From Brenneria izbisi (GTDB lineage: Bacteria; Pseudomonadota; Gammaproteobacteria; Enterobacterales; Enterobacteriaceae), in the NCBI RefSeq assembly GCF_025840185.1, contig NZ_JAMPJU010000013.1, forward strand, positions 1 through 64,000: a stretch of 64,000 bases of DNA, in the 5' to 3' direction. The position numbers and the translations under genes are program-made. This document shows, piece by piece, positions 27,369-37,900 of the stretch. How positions within the stretch are numbered: the stretch's first letter is position 1; every line of letters begins with the position of its first letter. Under the pieces are notes generated by a model, which made no database searches, was not told the origin of the DNA, and saw only the letters and a program-made list of their open reading frames with translations.

Positions 27369-28997
27369 TTACTCTCCTGCAACGGTTGGTTGGGCAAGCT
27401 GCTGCGCAATCTTGCGTAACTGTTGTTTATCAACTTTGCCTACCGCTGTTTCCGGTAATGCTGGCAGGCTTTCAAAACGATCCGGTAATTTGTAATCGGC
27501 AATGCCCTGTTCACGCAGATGACGGCGCAGCGCTACGGATTTGATCGCCTGGCGGCAAACCACAAAAGCGCAGCTTTTTTCTCCCATCAACGCATCGGGT
27601 ATCGCCACCAGCGCGGCGTTGATCACCAGAGGATGGCGCAAGAGCAGATTTTCAATCTCCTCGGCGGCGATTTTCTCGCCCCCCCGGTTAATCTGATCTT
27701 TTTCGCGGCCCACAACTTGCAGATAACCGTCCTCATGCCGGATCACCACATCGCCGGAACAGTAGAAACCCTGTTCGTCAAACACCTGCCGGTTATACTG
27801 CGGGCTGCGATAATAGCCGCGGAAGGTGTAAGGGCCGCGAGTCATCAGACGCCCAGCCTGACCGTTGGGTAACGGATCGCCTGCGGCATCCGCCACCCAA
27901 ACTTCGTCGTCAATGCTGATGGGACACCCTTGCGTGGTGAAGATATGGTCATCATCGTCATCCAGACGGGTATAGTTCACCAGCCCTTCCGCCATGCCGA
28001 ATACCTGCTGTAGCCGGCACCCCAGTTCGCGGGGAATGCGTCGCGCCAATGCTTCATTGAGCCGTGCGCCGCCAACCTGCAAAAGCTTTAGGCTCCGCAA
28101 TGCATGACCTTGTCCCGCCAGAGCAACCGCTTCCAGCCATAGCGTTACCGCAGGCGGAACCAGCGCAGTCACATTCACCTGATGCCGTTCGATCAACGGA
28201 AAACAGTGGGTGGCGCTGGGATCGGTGGCCATCACCACCGTTCCCCCTGCGTAAAATACCCCCAGCGCTCCCGGAGAACTTAACGGATAATTATGCGCGG
28301 CGGGTAAAGCGCACAGATAACGGGTATTTGCATCAAAACGACAGATATCCACGCTGGCGCGGATGCTGTAGTAATAATCATTGTGCGTACGCGGGATCAG
28401 CTTCGGCGTGCCGGTACTGCCGCCGGAGAGTTGGAAAAAGGCGACCTCATCCGGCGGAGTCGGCGAGCATGCGTCATCGCTGTGCGTTTGCTGTAGCAGT
28501 TGTTGCAAATCGTATTCAGGATTTTCCTCACCGCGCAGGATGACATGCTGTAAATCAGGGCTGATGCGCCGTAACTCATCAATGAACGAGTCGTCATGAA
28601 ACAGATTATGACCGCGATCGACAATCAGCAGCGCTGGCGTTATCTGTTCCGTATAAGCGCTCAGTTCACTGCGCTGATGATTGAATAAGGCATTTACCGG
28701 CACCACCCCAATACGCAGCAACGCGAAATAGGTCAGGTAAAACTCGGCGATGTTGCCTAGCTGCACCAGCGCCGTTTGTCCGCGCCGCACACCTCGTCGC
28801 GCCAGCGCCCCAGCCAGCCGATTAACGCTCTGGTTTAACTCGCGATAACTGAAGTGACGTTCACCGTCGATCAACGCCAGCGCGTCACTGTCTTTATGCC
28901 GCAGGAGAATGTCGCCCAACGGACGATCGATCCAATAGCCGCATGCGCGGTAGTGCTGCTCCTGCTCGGCGGGCCAGCGATTGAACTCGACGATCAT
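27369..28997 (-). CDS. entE: 2,3-dihydroxybenzoate-AMP ligase
   Basis: 542 residues from the ATG at 28997, which overlaps the entC stop as ATGA; homology with EntE (M-x-x-x-F-x-R-W-P) begins there. It activates DHB with ATP and loads it on the EntB carrier. The adenylation motifs are [19 protein letters not shown] (A3), a VFGMAEGL motif (A5), YCSGDVV (A7), and [14 protein letters not shown] with [10 protein letters not shown] (A8-A10). Confidence 0.96.
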   Translation of the reverse strand: MIVEFNRWPAEQEQHYRACGYWIDRPLGDILLRHKDSDALALIDGERHFSYRELNQSVNRLAGALARRGVRRGQTALVQLGNIAEFYLTYFALLRIGVVPVNALFNHQRSELSAYTEQITPALLIVDRGHNLFHDDSFIDELRRISPDLQHVILRGEENPEYDLQQLLQQTHSDDACSPTPPDEVAFFQLSGGSTGTPKLIPRTHNDYYYSIRASVDICRFDANTRYLCALPAAHNYPLSSPGALGVFYAGGTVVMATDPSATHCFPLIERHQVNVTALVPPAVTLWLEAVALAGQGHALRSLKLLQVGGARLNEALARRIPRELGCRLQQVFGMAEGLVNYTRLDDDDDHIFTTQGCPISIDDEVWVADAAGDPLPNGQAGRLMTRGPYTFRGYYRSPQYNRQVFDEQGFYCSGDVVIRHEDGYLQVVGREKDQINRGGEKIAAEEIENLLLRHPLVINAALVAIPDALMGEKSCAFVVCRQAIKSVALRRHLREQGIADYKLPDRFESLPALPETAVGKVDKQQLRKIAQQLAQPTVAGE

Positions 28998-30079
28998 GCG
29001 ACACACTCCTGAACATTCGTCATGCCAAAGGCGCGCAGCATGGTGCTCAGCTTCACGCCGGTTTCATTCCATTCGCCAAGCGGCTGAGAATCCGGCACGA
29101 TGCCGGCGCCGGCGAACAGCGTTACGCTATTTCCACGCACCTCGCCGCAACGAATCGTCACCACCCATTCGCCGTTGCCCTGCGCGTCGCTCCAGCCGAC
29201 AATGCCGCCGAATAATCCGCGTTCGAAGGGTTCAAGGCTGGCGATAAGTTGCCGAGCCGTATCGGTCGGGTAACCGCATAATGCCGGCGTAGGATGAAGC
29301 AAACAGGCCAGCGACAATGCGCTGTCAGTTTCAGCAACCGCTTCACCGCTAATGGCGCTCGCCAAATGCCACAATGTGGCGGTAGAAAGCAGTTCCGGCG
29401 TTTCAGGTACGTGTAATTGGCGACAGCAAGGCGTCAATACCCGGCGCATCTCGTTAATCACCACCTGATGCTCATAACTATCTTTTACCGAATCCAGCAA
29501 TTGTTGCCCCACGCGCCGATCCGCTTGCGAATCGATAGGCCGAGGAGCGGATCCTGCCAGCGGTTTGGAATATAACTGGCGGCCCGACTTGCGTAACAAC
29601 AACTCAGGACTGGCGCCCAGCAACGCGCCATCATCCAGCGGAACATAAAAGTGATAGGCGTCAGGTTCACGAGCGAGCAAGCGCGCTAACAGCGCCCGAT
29701 GATCGACCGGCGCGCTGAGCTCGATATCCAGCAGGCGGGATAGCACGACTTTGGTTATTTTGTCCTCTCGCGTCGCATTCACAGCCTGACTCACTAAATC
29801 GATAAAAACATCCTTGTCTGGCCGTGGTTGGGTTGTAACAATATCCGCCAATGGAGGACAATCATTGAGCGATGGCATGGTAAAATCGTCGCGGCAAAAC
29901 CAGTGACTTTGCTGGGGAATAAACAGCGCCGAAGGACGCGAGGTATCAAAGGGGATGGCGCCGACCAGTACAGGCTCGGCAATACCTTCCGTTCTGGCGC
30001 GCGCAAATGCTTGTTGCAGGGTTCGCTGAAATTCGCCAGAAGTATTAAAGCCATCACTGGCAGGCGTCGCCAATGACAT
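28994..30079 (-). CDS. entC: Isochorismate synthase
   Basis: 361 residues from the ATG at 30079; the open frame extends 40 residues upstream into the promoter. It isomerises chorismate to isochorismate, the first committed step. The chorismate-binding fold is shown by [49 protein letters not shown] and [13 protein letters not shown]. It is the first gene of entCEBA, driven from a Fur-controlled divergent promoter shared with fepB. Confidence 0.96.
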   Translation of the reverse strand: MSLATPASDGFNTSGEFQRTLQQAFARARTEGIAEPVLVGAIPFDTSRPSALFIPQQSHWFCRDDFTMPSLNDCPPLADIVTTQPRPDKDVFIDLVSQAVNATREDKITKVVLSRLLDIELSAPVDHRALLARLLAREPDAYHFYVPLDDGALLGASPELLLRKSGRQLYSKPLAGSAPRPIDSQADRRVGQQLLDSVKDSYEHQVVINEMRRVLTPCCRQLHVPETPELLSTATLWHLASAISGEAVAETDSALSLACLLHPTPALCGYPTDTARQLIASLEPFERGLFGGIVGWSDAQGNGEWVVTIRCGEVRGNSVTLFAGAGIVPDSQPLGEWNETGVKLSTMLRAFGMTNVQECVA

Positions 30080-30215
30080 AAAGCAACCCTGTGTATACAG
30101 GCTGCGGGAGGGCGAACTGAAAAAGAATCCTGAATCTGGCTTCCAAACGCCCCTCTCCTCTTGCGTAAAATTGTCCCTAATCAAACGGTACACTCGCAAC
30201 CTCCCATATTATAAG

Positions 30216-30246
30216 AATGATAATGATTTTGATAACCATTATCATT
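30216..30246. promoter_or_regulatory. Fur box between entC and fepB
   Basis: AATGATAATG (30216-30225) and CATTATCATT (30237-30246) are perfect complements around base 231 of this line. Overlapping GATAAT repeats give at least two stacked Fur sites. Iron-loaded Fur would shut both divergent transcripts. A leader of about 110 bases precedes fepB. Confidence 0.9.
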
Positions 30247-30360
30247 ATGAGTTTGAGTAACAACTTAGAACGATGTTTCTGCATTGTCAATAATTGTCAA
30301 TATAGGAAAGCTCGCTTCACGTTCCCGCATTTTATGTTCAATAGATAAGAGGTTTAAGTG

Positions 30361-31374
30361 ATGAGAACGGCATTTTATTTACCGGCATGGCGCGGTGTGT
30401 TGCTGCCCTTGTTCGCATTGATACTGAGCGCCTGCGACGGACAAACCGACAGCGGCGTGGCGGCGCAACAGGGCAACATGACATCCAAAGGCTGGCCGCG
30501 GCAGATTCAGACCCTTGACGGCACGGTCACGCTTAAGGAACAGCCGCAGCGTATTGTCTCCACCAGCGTCACCGTCACCGGCACCTTGTTGGCGATTGAC
30601 GCGCCGGTCATTGCCAGTTCCGCCACCAGCCCAGGCAGCCATATTTCGGATAGTCAGGGATTCCTGCGACAGTGGAGCGCTATCGCCCTTGAGCGTAAAG
30701 TAAAAAAAATCTATGAAACCAAACCCAATGCCGAAGCGATCGCCAATGAAGCGCCGGACCTGATTGTGGTCGCCGCCACGGGAGGCGACTCCGCCCTGAT
30801 GCTGCGTCAGCAGCTTAGCGCTATCGCGCCGGTACTGGTGATCAATTATGATGATAAAAGCTGGCAGGAATTGGCTCTTCAGTTGGGCTATGCGACCGGA
30901 CACGAAGAGCAGGCTGAGGCGGTGATCGCGAAATTCGATAACCAGTTGAACGCCGTGAAGCAACGTTTGAATTTACCTCCGCAACCTGTCAGCGCCTTTG
31001 TCTGGCGGGAAGACGGCAAAGGCGCCAATTTATGGACCGCCGACTCTGCGCAAGGCCAGTTGTTGCAACAGTTGGGTTTCGAACTTGCGGCGATACCTGA
31101 CGAAGTGCGTGGCAACTACAGTATGGGCAAGCGCAAGGATCTGGTGCAATTATCCGGCGAGAAGTTGGCCGACGGGCTGAACGGTAACACTTATCTACTG
31201 TTTTCCACGGAAGAGGAGAGCGTCGGGCAACTGCTCGCCAATCCGTTCGTTGCCCATTTGCCGGCAGTCAGAAACAAACAGGTTTACGCCATGGGTAACG
31301 ATACCTTTCGTCTGGACTATTACAGCGCCAGTAATATGTTAGACCGGCTGGAAACGTATTTTACCGCGCATTAA
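30361..31374 (+). CDS. fepB: Ferric-catecholate ABC transporter, periplasmic binding lipoprotein
   Basis: 337 residues from the ATG at 30361 (a GTG three bases earlier is equally placed behind AGAGG). A lipoprotein signal ends in LSAC (Cys about residue 23). The periplasmic binding fold of the FepB type follows: RIVSTSVTVTGTLLAIDAPV, APDLIVVAATGGDSAL, FVWREDGKGANLW and YAMGNDTFRLDYYSASNML. It captures the ferric siderophore in the periplasm and passes it to FepDG/FepC. It overlaps the end of entS, which is convergent, by 4 bases. Confidence 0.93.
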   Translation: MRTAFYLPAWRGVLLPLFALILSACDGQTDSGVAAQQGNMTSKGWPRQIQTLDGTVTLKEQPQRIVSTSVTVTGTLLAIDAPVIASSATSPGSHISDSQGFLRQWSAIALERKVKKIYETKPNAEAIANEAPDLIVVAATGGDSALMLRQQLSAIAPVLVINYDDKSWQELALQLGYATGHEEQAEAVIAKFDNQLNAVKQRLNLPPQPVSAFVWREDGKGANLWTADSAQGQLLQQLGFELAAIPDEVRGNYSMGKRKDLVQLSGEKLADGLNGNTYLLFSTEEESVGQLLANPFVAHLPAVRNKQVYAMGNDTFRLDYYSASNMLDRLETYFTAH

Positions 31375-32627
31375 CCACTCGCCGATGATGCCCGTTGCGG
31401 CGGAGTGGGATTTTCAAGCCGCCGCAATGACCCAGACAAGGTAGCCAGCGTGATGCCAGCCAGGGCTGCGCTCAGACCGAATAACAAGCCGGAGGTTTGT
31501 AGCGACAATTGCGTCCCCATGACGCCAAGCAGCAGAGCGCCAAATGCATCTCCCGTCACGGCCTGCGCTGTCCATAGCCCGTTAACACGACCCAACAATG
31601 CATTTGGCGTCAAACTTTGCACCAGCGTGAACTGCAACAACGAATTGATCGCGCTGAGATAACCATAAATTACCAGACAGCATAGCGATAACACAAAATA
31701 CGGCATCAAACTGAACAGACTGAGGATTAAAAATCCCGCCACCGCGGTGAAGATCATTACTCTACCGGGCCGTGGGGTTTGAGCTACCCGCCCGCTGGTA
31801 AAAGCCCCCAACGCCGCGCCCAACGGTATTGCCGAATACATCACGCCCAGATGCAACGCATCAATCTGCCAGCGGACAGCCAGTGCCGGAAACAACACCC
31901 GAACGGCGCTGGTCAGGCTGATCAGCGTTCCCATCAACACAACGGCGCCGATAACCCGATTCTGTTTTAAAAAAATCATTCCCGCCAGCAGTGCGCGGCC
32001 TGGATGCTCCTTGGGCTGCGGCGGAGGGGGCATCGAAGGCAGACGTATTAGCGGGATCAGCGTTAACCAGGTTCCGGCGGCGGCTAACGCGTAATTCCAT
32101 CCCACATCGCCCCAGGCGATAGTCATCCCCGCAATAGCCGGAGACACCACCGCGCCGAATCGTACTGTCAGCATACTGATGGCTCCTGCCGAACCAAGGT
32201 TTTCCCGCCCAACCAGCGCCGGCGTCGCAGCCATCAATGCCGTCATACCGACCGCGCCGAAAAAGCCATCCCATATGGCAAGCAACCATAGCAGGAGCAG
32301 CGAAGGTTCAGGCGCCAGCGTATTCAGGAATAAACCGGCGAATCCCGCGCCGCAGGTGGCGCGGGCGAACAGGATAAGACGACGACGGTTATATCGATCC
32401 GCCATCACACCGCCCAGCAACAGGCCGATAAACATACCGCCGCCAGCCAGCACCACCGCCAGCCCGACCTGAAGGGTCGAACCGGTCATTTGCTGGATCT
32501 GCACCGGCACCGCCACAGTCAACATCCCCAACGCCAGCACGGAGATAAAACGCGCGCAAAACAGCGCCCGAAAATCACGGTTATTTTTTAGCAAACTGAA
32601 ATTGAGCAAAATGGAAGGTCTGTCCAT
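31371..32627 (-). CDS. entS: Enterobactin-type siderophore exporter (MFS)
   Basis: 418 residues from MDRPSILLNFSLLKNNRDFR at 32627, the EntS-like start; a longer frame begins at 32651. Twelve membrane spans are likely, with the MFS motif GGVMADRYNRRRLI between helices 2 and 3. EntS exports newly made catecholate siderophore from the cytoplasm. It is divergent from fepD across a 130-base region with a Fur site and convergent with fepB. Confidence 0.93.
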   Translation of the reverse strand: MDRPSILLNFSLLKNNRDFRALFCARFISVLALGMLTVAVPVQIQQMTGSTLQVGLAVVLAGGGMFIGLLLGGVMADRYNRRRLILFARATCGAGFAGLFLNTLAPEPSLLLLWLLAIWDGFFGAVGMTALMAATPALVGRENLGSAGAISMLTVRFGAVVSPAIAGMTIAWGDVGWNYALAAAGTWLTLIPLIRLPSMPPPPQPKEHPGRALLAGMIFLKQNRVIGAVVLMGTLISLTSAVRVLFPALAVRWQIDALHLGVMYSAIPLGAALGAFTSGRVAQTPRPGRVMIFTAVAGFLILSLFSLMPYFVLSLCCLVIYGYLSAINSLLQFTLVQSLTPNALLGRVNGLWTAQAVTGDAFGALLLGVMGTQLSLQTSGLLFGLSAALAGITLATLSGSLRRLENPTPPQRASSASG

Positions 32628-32742
32628 AGCTTTTCCCCGGCGGTTGTACATTCCGATTGCGTCAATGAAAAATTAACGACATCGACCCCAGCGTTTTGTT
32701 CCTGATGAAGACATGTTAATATAATCAATATCAAATTATATT

Positions 32743-32761
32743 GATAATTATAATCATTTGC
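32743..32761. promoter_or_regulatory. Fur box between entS and fepD
   Basis: GATAATTATAATCATTTGC matches the 19-base Fur consensus at about 16 positions. It touches the fepD start (ATG 32764), so it would act as a roadblock there; additional AT-rich near-sites (ATCAATATCAAATTATATTGAT) lie just upstream toward entS. Confidence 0.7.
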
Positions 32762-32763
32762 AT

Positions 32764-33825
32764 ATGCATTCCAATAAGACTCATTTTCCGCAGAGGGATA
32801 ACGCAGACCGGATCCGCACCTCTTTAAAGGGAACGATAGCGGGCAATTCGCGCTACGGTTTATCTATCATCAGTCTGCTATTGATGTTGTGCTGTCTGCT
32901 CAGTTTATTCGTCGGTGCCAAAAATATTCCCTTTACCGACATCATCAACATATTGAGCGGTGATAATGCCCATCCCGACAGTACGATTATCCTTGATGCC
33001 CGTTTACCGCGCACACTGGCCGGATTGCTGGCAGGCGCCGCGCTCGGCGTATCCGGGGCGCTTATCCAGGCACTGACACGCAACCCATTGGCCGACCCCG
33101 GCATTTTAGGCATTAATGCCGGCGCCAGTTTCGCGGTGGTCATCGGTATCGCTTTTTTTGGCGCCACGCTGCCCGAACAGTATCTGTGGTTCGCCTTTGG
33201 CGGCGCATTACTATCCAGCCTGGGAGTGTGGCTAATCGCATTCCAGACGCGCAAACCCAGTCCCGTTCGTTTAACGTTGGCAGGCGTCGCGCTCGGCGCA
33301 GTGCTGGCGGGGATGGCCTCCGGCCTCTCTCTGCTCGACCCACTGGTCTATGACCATGTTCGTTTCTGGGAAGCCGGTACTCTGGATATCCGCAGCATGC
33401 ACATTATAAAAGTGATCGCGGCGCCGGTGTTGGCAGGGCTGGCGCTGGCGTTATTGCTGGCTCGCTCTCTTAATGTTCTGGACATGGGAAACGATATCGC
33501 ACAGGCGTTAGGCACACGAACAACCACGATCCAGATACTCGGTCTGATCGCCATCACGTTATTATGCGGCTCAGCCACTGCCGCAGTAGGCCCTATCGCG
33601 TTTATCGGTCTGATGGTACCGCATATCGCCCGTCGTCTGGTCGGGCCGGATCAGAAAAAAATACTGCCCTGGGTACTGCTCCTGACGCCTTGTCTGTTGT
33701 TGGTTTCCGATATGGTCGGACGGGTTATTGTACCCGGAGAATTACGCGTTTCCATTGTCACCGCCTTTATCGGCTCCCCGGTATTAATTGCTCTGGTACG
33801 CCGACATGGAGGCAAAAGCGGATGA
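32764..33825 (+). CDS. fepD: Ferric-siderophore ABC transporter permease
   Basis: 353 residues from the ATG at 32764; an upstream TTG at 32758 is in frame. It is FecCD-family with about 9-10 membrane spans. RLPRTLAGLLAGAALGVSGA and TRNPLADPGILGINAGASFA are the characteristic early segments, and GPIAFIGLMVPHIARRLVG contacts the ATPase. It forms the inner-membrane channel with FepG. The stop codon overlaps the fepG ATG (ATGA). Confidence 0.95.
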   Translation: MHSNKTHFPQRDNADRIRTSLKGTIAGNSRYGLSIISLLLMLCCLLSLFVGAKNIPFTDIINILSGDNAHPDSTIILDARLPRTLAGLLAGAALGVSGALIQALTRNPLADPGILGINAGASFAVVIGIAFFGATLPEQYLWFAFGGALLSSLGVWLIAFQTRKPSPVRLTLAGVALGAVLAGMASGLSLLDPLVYDHVRFWEAGTLDIRSMHIIKVIAAPVLAGLALALLLARSLNVLDMGNDIAQALGTRTTTIQILGLIAITLLCGSATAAVGPIAFIGLMVPHIARRLVGPDQKKILPWVLLLTPCLLLVSDMVGRVIVPGELRVSIVTAFIGSPVLIALVRRHGGKSG

Positions 33826-34823
33826 TGCGGCACGGCCTGACTCAAAGCGCTCTGCGACGGCGCGGATATTGCGGCATCATGGTGATGCTTTGCTTGATGC
33901 TGGCGGTACTCGCACTGATTTCAGGCGCGATGCCGCTCAGCATAGATCTGGTGCTGCGGGCGTTATGGGGCGACGCGCCCGCCAACATCGTCACCATTGT
34001 GACCCAGTGGCGTTTGCCTCGCGTGGTAATGGCGTTGATCCTCGGCGCGGCGCTTGGCGTCAGTGGGGCTATTTTTCAGTCACTGCTGCGCAATTCACTT
34101 GGCAGCCCAGACATTATCGGGTTTAACTCGGGTGCATATACCGGGGCGATAATGTCGATTATTCTGTTTAACGGCAACGAATTCAGTATTGCGGGCGGCG
34201 CTCTGGCCGGCGGTATTCTCTCCTCGGCGCTGGTGTGGCTATTGACCTGGCGTCAGGGCATTCAGGGCTTTCGGCTGATTATCATCGGCATTGCCATCAG
34301 CGCGTTACTCTATGCCATAAATACCTGGCTTATTATCTCAGCGTCGCTGGAATCAGCTATGTCAGCCGCGCTGTGGGGCGCAGGCTCGCTTAATGGCATT
34401 ACCTGGAGTAAAGCGCTTCCCGCTCTGCTTTTTATTGCCATTGCCTTTATCTTGTCGTTGTTGCTGACGCGACGAATGACGCTAATGGAAATGGGTGATG
34501 ATACCGCCAGGGCGCTGGGTGTACCGGTAGAGCGCTCGCGGCTGCTGCTGATGGTCATCGGCGTTGCGCTGACGGCCTCAGCGACGGCCGCCGCCGGGCC
34601 TATCTCTTTTATATCCTTGTGCGCGCCGCAGATTGCTCGCCGCTTAAGCGGCGCTGATATTCCCTCCTTGCCGGCGGCCGCGTTAACCGGCGCCTTTTTA
34701 TTATTGGCGGCCGATTTTCTGGCGCAGCGATTATTTTCACCGAATCAGTTGCCGGTCGGCGTCGTCACGGTTTGCATTGGCGGTCTCTATCTGCTGGTGT
34801 TGCTGACACGGGAATCCCGCTGA
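33822..34823 (+). CDS. fepG: Ferric-siderophore ABC transporter permease
   Basis: 333 residues from the ATG at 33822, which overlaps the fepD stop; the frame is open further upstream only as a fepD shadow. It is FecCD-family: RLPRVVMALILGAALGVSGA, LRNSLGSPDIIGFNSGAYTG and AGPISFISLCAPQIARRLSG are the counterparts of the FepD motifs. It is the second half of the membrane channel, driven by FepC encoded at the other end of the locus. Confidence 0.95.
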   Translation: MMRHGLTQSALRRRGYCGIMVMLCLMLAVLALISGAMPLSIDLVLRALWGDAPANIVTIVTQWRLPRVVMALILGAALGVSGAIFQSLLRNSLGSPDIIGFNSGAYTGAIMSIILFNGNEFSIAGGALAGGILSSALVWLLTWRQGIQGFRLIIIGIAISALLYAINTWLIISASLESAMSAALWGAGSLNGITWSKALPALLFIAIAFILSLLLTRRMTLMEMGDDTARALGVPVERSRLLLMVIGVALTASATAAAGPISFISLCAPQIARRLSGADIPSLPAAALTGAFLLLAADFLAQRLFSPNQLPVGVVTVCIGGLYLLVLLTRESR

Positions 34824-34868
34824 GGCTCCTGACAAACCTCATGCAACCTTCTTCCGGCAGATAGTCTG

Positions 34869-34899
34869 TGTCGGGCGACGATCCTTGCGCCGCCCGACA
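34869..34899. terminator. Hairpin between fepG and the NRPS gene
   Basis: TGTCGGGCG / CGCCCGACA form a perfect 9-bp stem with a 13-base loop between the two convergent genes. It is GC-rich without a long U-run. Confidence 0.5.
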
Positions 34900-34913
34900 A
34901 ACAGCCAGGCCAT

Positions 34914-37900
34914 TTACAATCTGGACAGTACCTTGTCGATCAGCGGCCCCAACTTAGCCAGCGAAGCTGGCGAGATAATATCAATATGGCAACAATCCAG
35001 TTCAAATACCTGTAATCGATCCACATACGGCGCCCAGGCCGCCTGTACATCCATACCTTCAGGAAGAGAACCTTTAGCGACAAACAACGTCGCCTCCCCT
35101 TGATAGCGAGCGGTTCGGGCCTGCGCCAACAAACGCACCGAGTCAGCGTAATTGGCCTCAATATCATCAAACATATCCCGCTTTTGCTGTTGAAGGGCGA
35201 TATCCACTGTCTCCTCCGCAGCGGCCATAAACAAGTCGCGCTCATTGTCCACCTCCTGTCTGGCTTTTTCGTCCATGGATGCGGTCCAATCCTGAGTTTC
35301 CGGGGGATAAGTATCCAACAGACCGAGAAAAGCCACCGTTTCTCCCTGCGCCTGTAAGCGCCTGGCGATCCCCTGAGCGACGGTGCCGCCAAGTGAATAA
35401 CCCATCAGATGATAGGGGCCGTGCGGTTGCACCCGTCGCAGATTGACCAGATGGTGTTCACAGACTTCATCCATCGTGGCGCAGCGGGCAATAGGTCCAT
35501 CAGGACGCGGCGACTGCAAGCCGATAACCGGCCAACGCGACGCCAGATAACGAGGGAGCACGCTAAACTGCCAGGCAAACCCGGAAGCGGGATGAATGCA
35601 GAACAGCGGGTTCCCTTCCCCGGTTCGCAGCGGCAAAACCTGATCGAATCCGGCACGCCGCATTTCTTCGTCGGCACGTTCGCCGTCAAGCAACTGCGCC
35701 AGTTTTTCCACGGTAGACGCCACCATCAGTTGTCCGACGGAAACGGGTTTATCCAGATCGCGTCGCAGTTCCGCAGCCAGCCGCATCGCCAGTAGCGAAT
35801 GACCGCCCAACGCGAAAAAGTCATCGGTGGCATTCACATTGTCCCGCTCCAGCAAACGGGAAAATAGTCCGGCCAGTTGCGTTTCCAACCCCGGACGAGG
35901 CAGACGTCCTCGCTGACCGCTCTCCTCTGGTAACGGCAACGCCTTGCGATCCAGCTTGCCGTTGGCGCTAAGGGGCAGAGAGGGCAGTATCACCACCGCG
36001 ACCGGCACCATATGTGCCGGCAAACGCGAGGTCAGCGCAACGCGCAGGGCCTCGCCATCCAGTTGTGCCGAAGGTGCGGGTACGACATAACCGATCAACT
36101 GGCGAGCATCCGCCCCGGCCCTGGCCCCGCTCCGGCCCAACACACATGCCTGCACCGCGGCCTGATGGACGCCCGGCAGAGCAACCAGCGCAGATTCAAT
36201 TTCACCCAGCTCAATGCGCTGTCCACGTATTTTCAATTGGTCGTCACGGCGACCGAGATATTCCACCACGCCGTCCGGCAGCCAACGCGCCACATCGCCG
36301 GTACAGTACATGCGTTTTCCAACTGTCTCTGGATCCGCAACAAAACGACTGGCGGTCAGTTCGCGCCGATGCAGATAGCCCTGCGCCAATTGTTCCCCGG
36401 TGAGGTAAAGCTCGCCAGCGATGCCCGGCGGCACTGGCCGCAACCAGGGATCCAGGATTCTCAGCCCGGTATTCCATACCGGACGGCCAATGGGTACGCT
36501 GACGCCAGTCACCGACGCCAGCGCCTGACCGCAAGCATTATGCCAACTGACATCGACCGCCGCTTCGGTCGGACCGTAAAGATTATACAACGGTATGCCG
36601 GTCACACTTTCCCAGGCGCGGGAGAGTTCGGTTGAAAGCGCTTCACCGCTACAGAACACCCGTCGCAGGGTTGCGCAATTGCGCACGGCTTTTTCGTCGT
36701 CCAGCGCGTCAACAAAAGCAGCCAGCATTGAGGGAACGAAATGCATGGTGGTGACGCGGTGCTTTTTCGTCAACGCCATCAACGCCGACGGATCGCGGTG
36801 CGCTTCCGGCGGTGCCATCACCAACGAGGCCCCGACCATCAATGGCCAGAAAAATTCCCATACCGATACATCGAAACTACACGGCGTTTTTTGCAACACC
36901 ACGTCATCTGCGCCCAACGGATACTGATGTTGCATCCACAACAATCGATTGACGATGGCGTTATGCGCAATCACCACGCCTTTTGGCCGACTGGTGGAAC
37001 CAGAGGTGTAGATAATGTAGGCGGGATGATGGGGAGAAGGCGTCTGACGGCACGCAGGGAGATCGTGATTAACCGCCAGTCGGCTATCATAAGAAAAAAT
37101 AGGCCCCGCACCATCGAAGCGTTCGCGTTGCGAGGGATCGGTGATGATCAACCGCGGTTGCGCATCATCAAGCATCAGTTGCAGGCGCTCATCAGGATAG
37201 CCGGTATCCAGCGGAAGATATGCCGCCCCAACGTCAACCACTGCCATTAACGCCAGCGACAGAAATACCGAACGCGGCAATGCTACCGCCACGGTGTCCC
37301 CGGGAATCACGCCCGCCGCCGCCAGATGCTGCGCGAGCAGCATTACCTGTTCGCGCACCTCGGCATAGCTCAAAGACTGAGTTTCATCCACCAACGCAAC
37401 GGCTTGCGGCGAGCGGGACGCCTGGCGCGCCAACAGTCCGCTCAGGGTATCCGGCCTGACCTCATGCTCAGTTTGATTGGCGCGTCGCACGAGTTCTTGC
37501 TCTGACTCGCTCAGCAGCGACAGCGCGGCCAGAGGCCGCTCCGGTGTGACGACCAGTTGTTGAAGCAGCAGTTGCAGGCGCAACGCCACCGCCTCGGCAT
37601 CCACCTGACCTGGACGGTATTCCAGGTGCAGCGATAATATATCGCCGGGAACAGCCATCAGCGTCAGCGGGTAATGCGTATATCCGTGATTACATACACG
37701 GGTGCAACATACCTCGCCGAAAGGACGATTGAGTAACTCGCTTTCATCCGGGTAGTTCTCCACCACCAGCAGGGTATCAAACAGCGCTTCGCCTCCCGCC
37801 AATTGTTGGATCTCGCCTAGCCCCAAATTGTCATGAGCCAGCAAATCGACTTGCCCTGGTTGTATTTGCGCCAACTGTTCCAACAAAGCGCGCTGGGGTT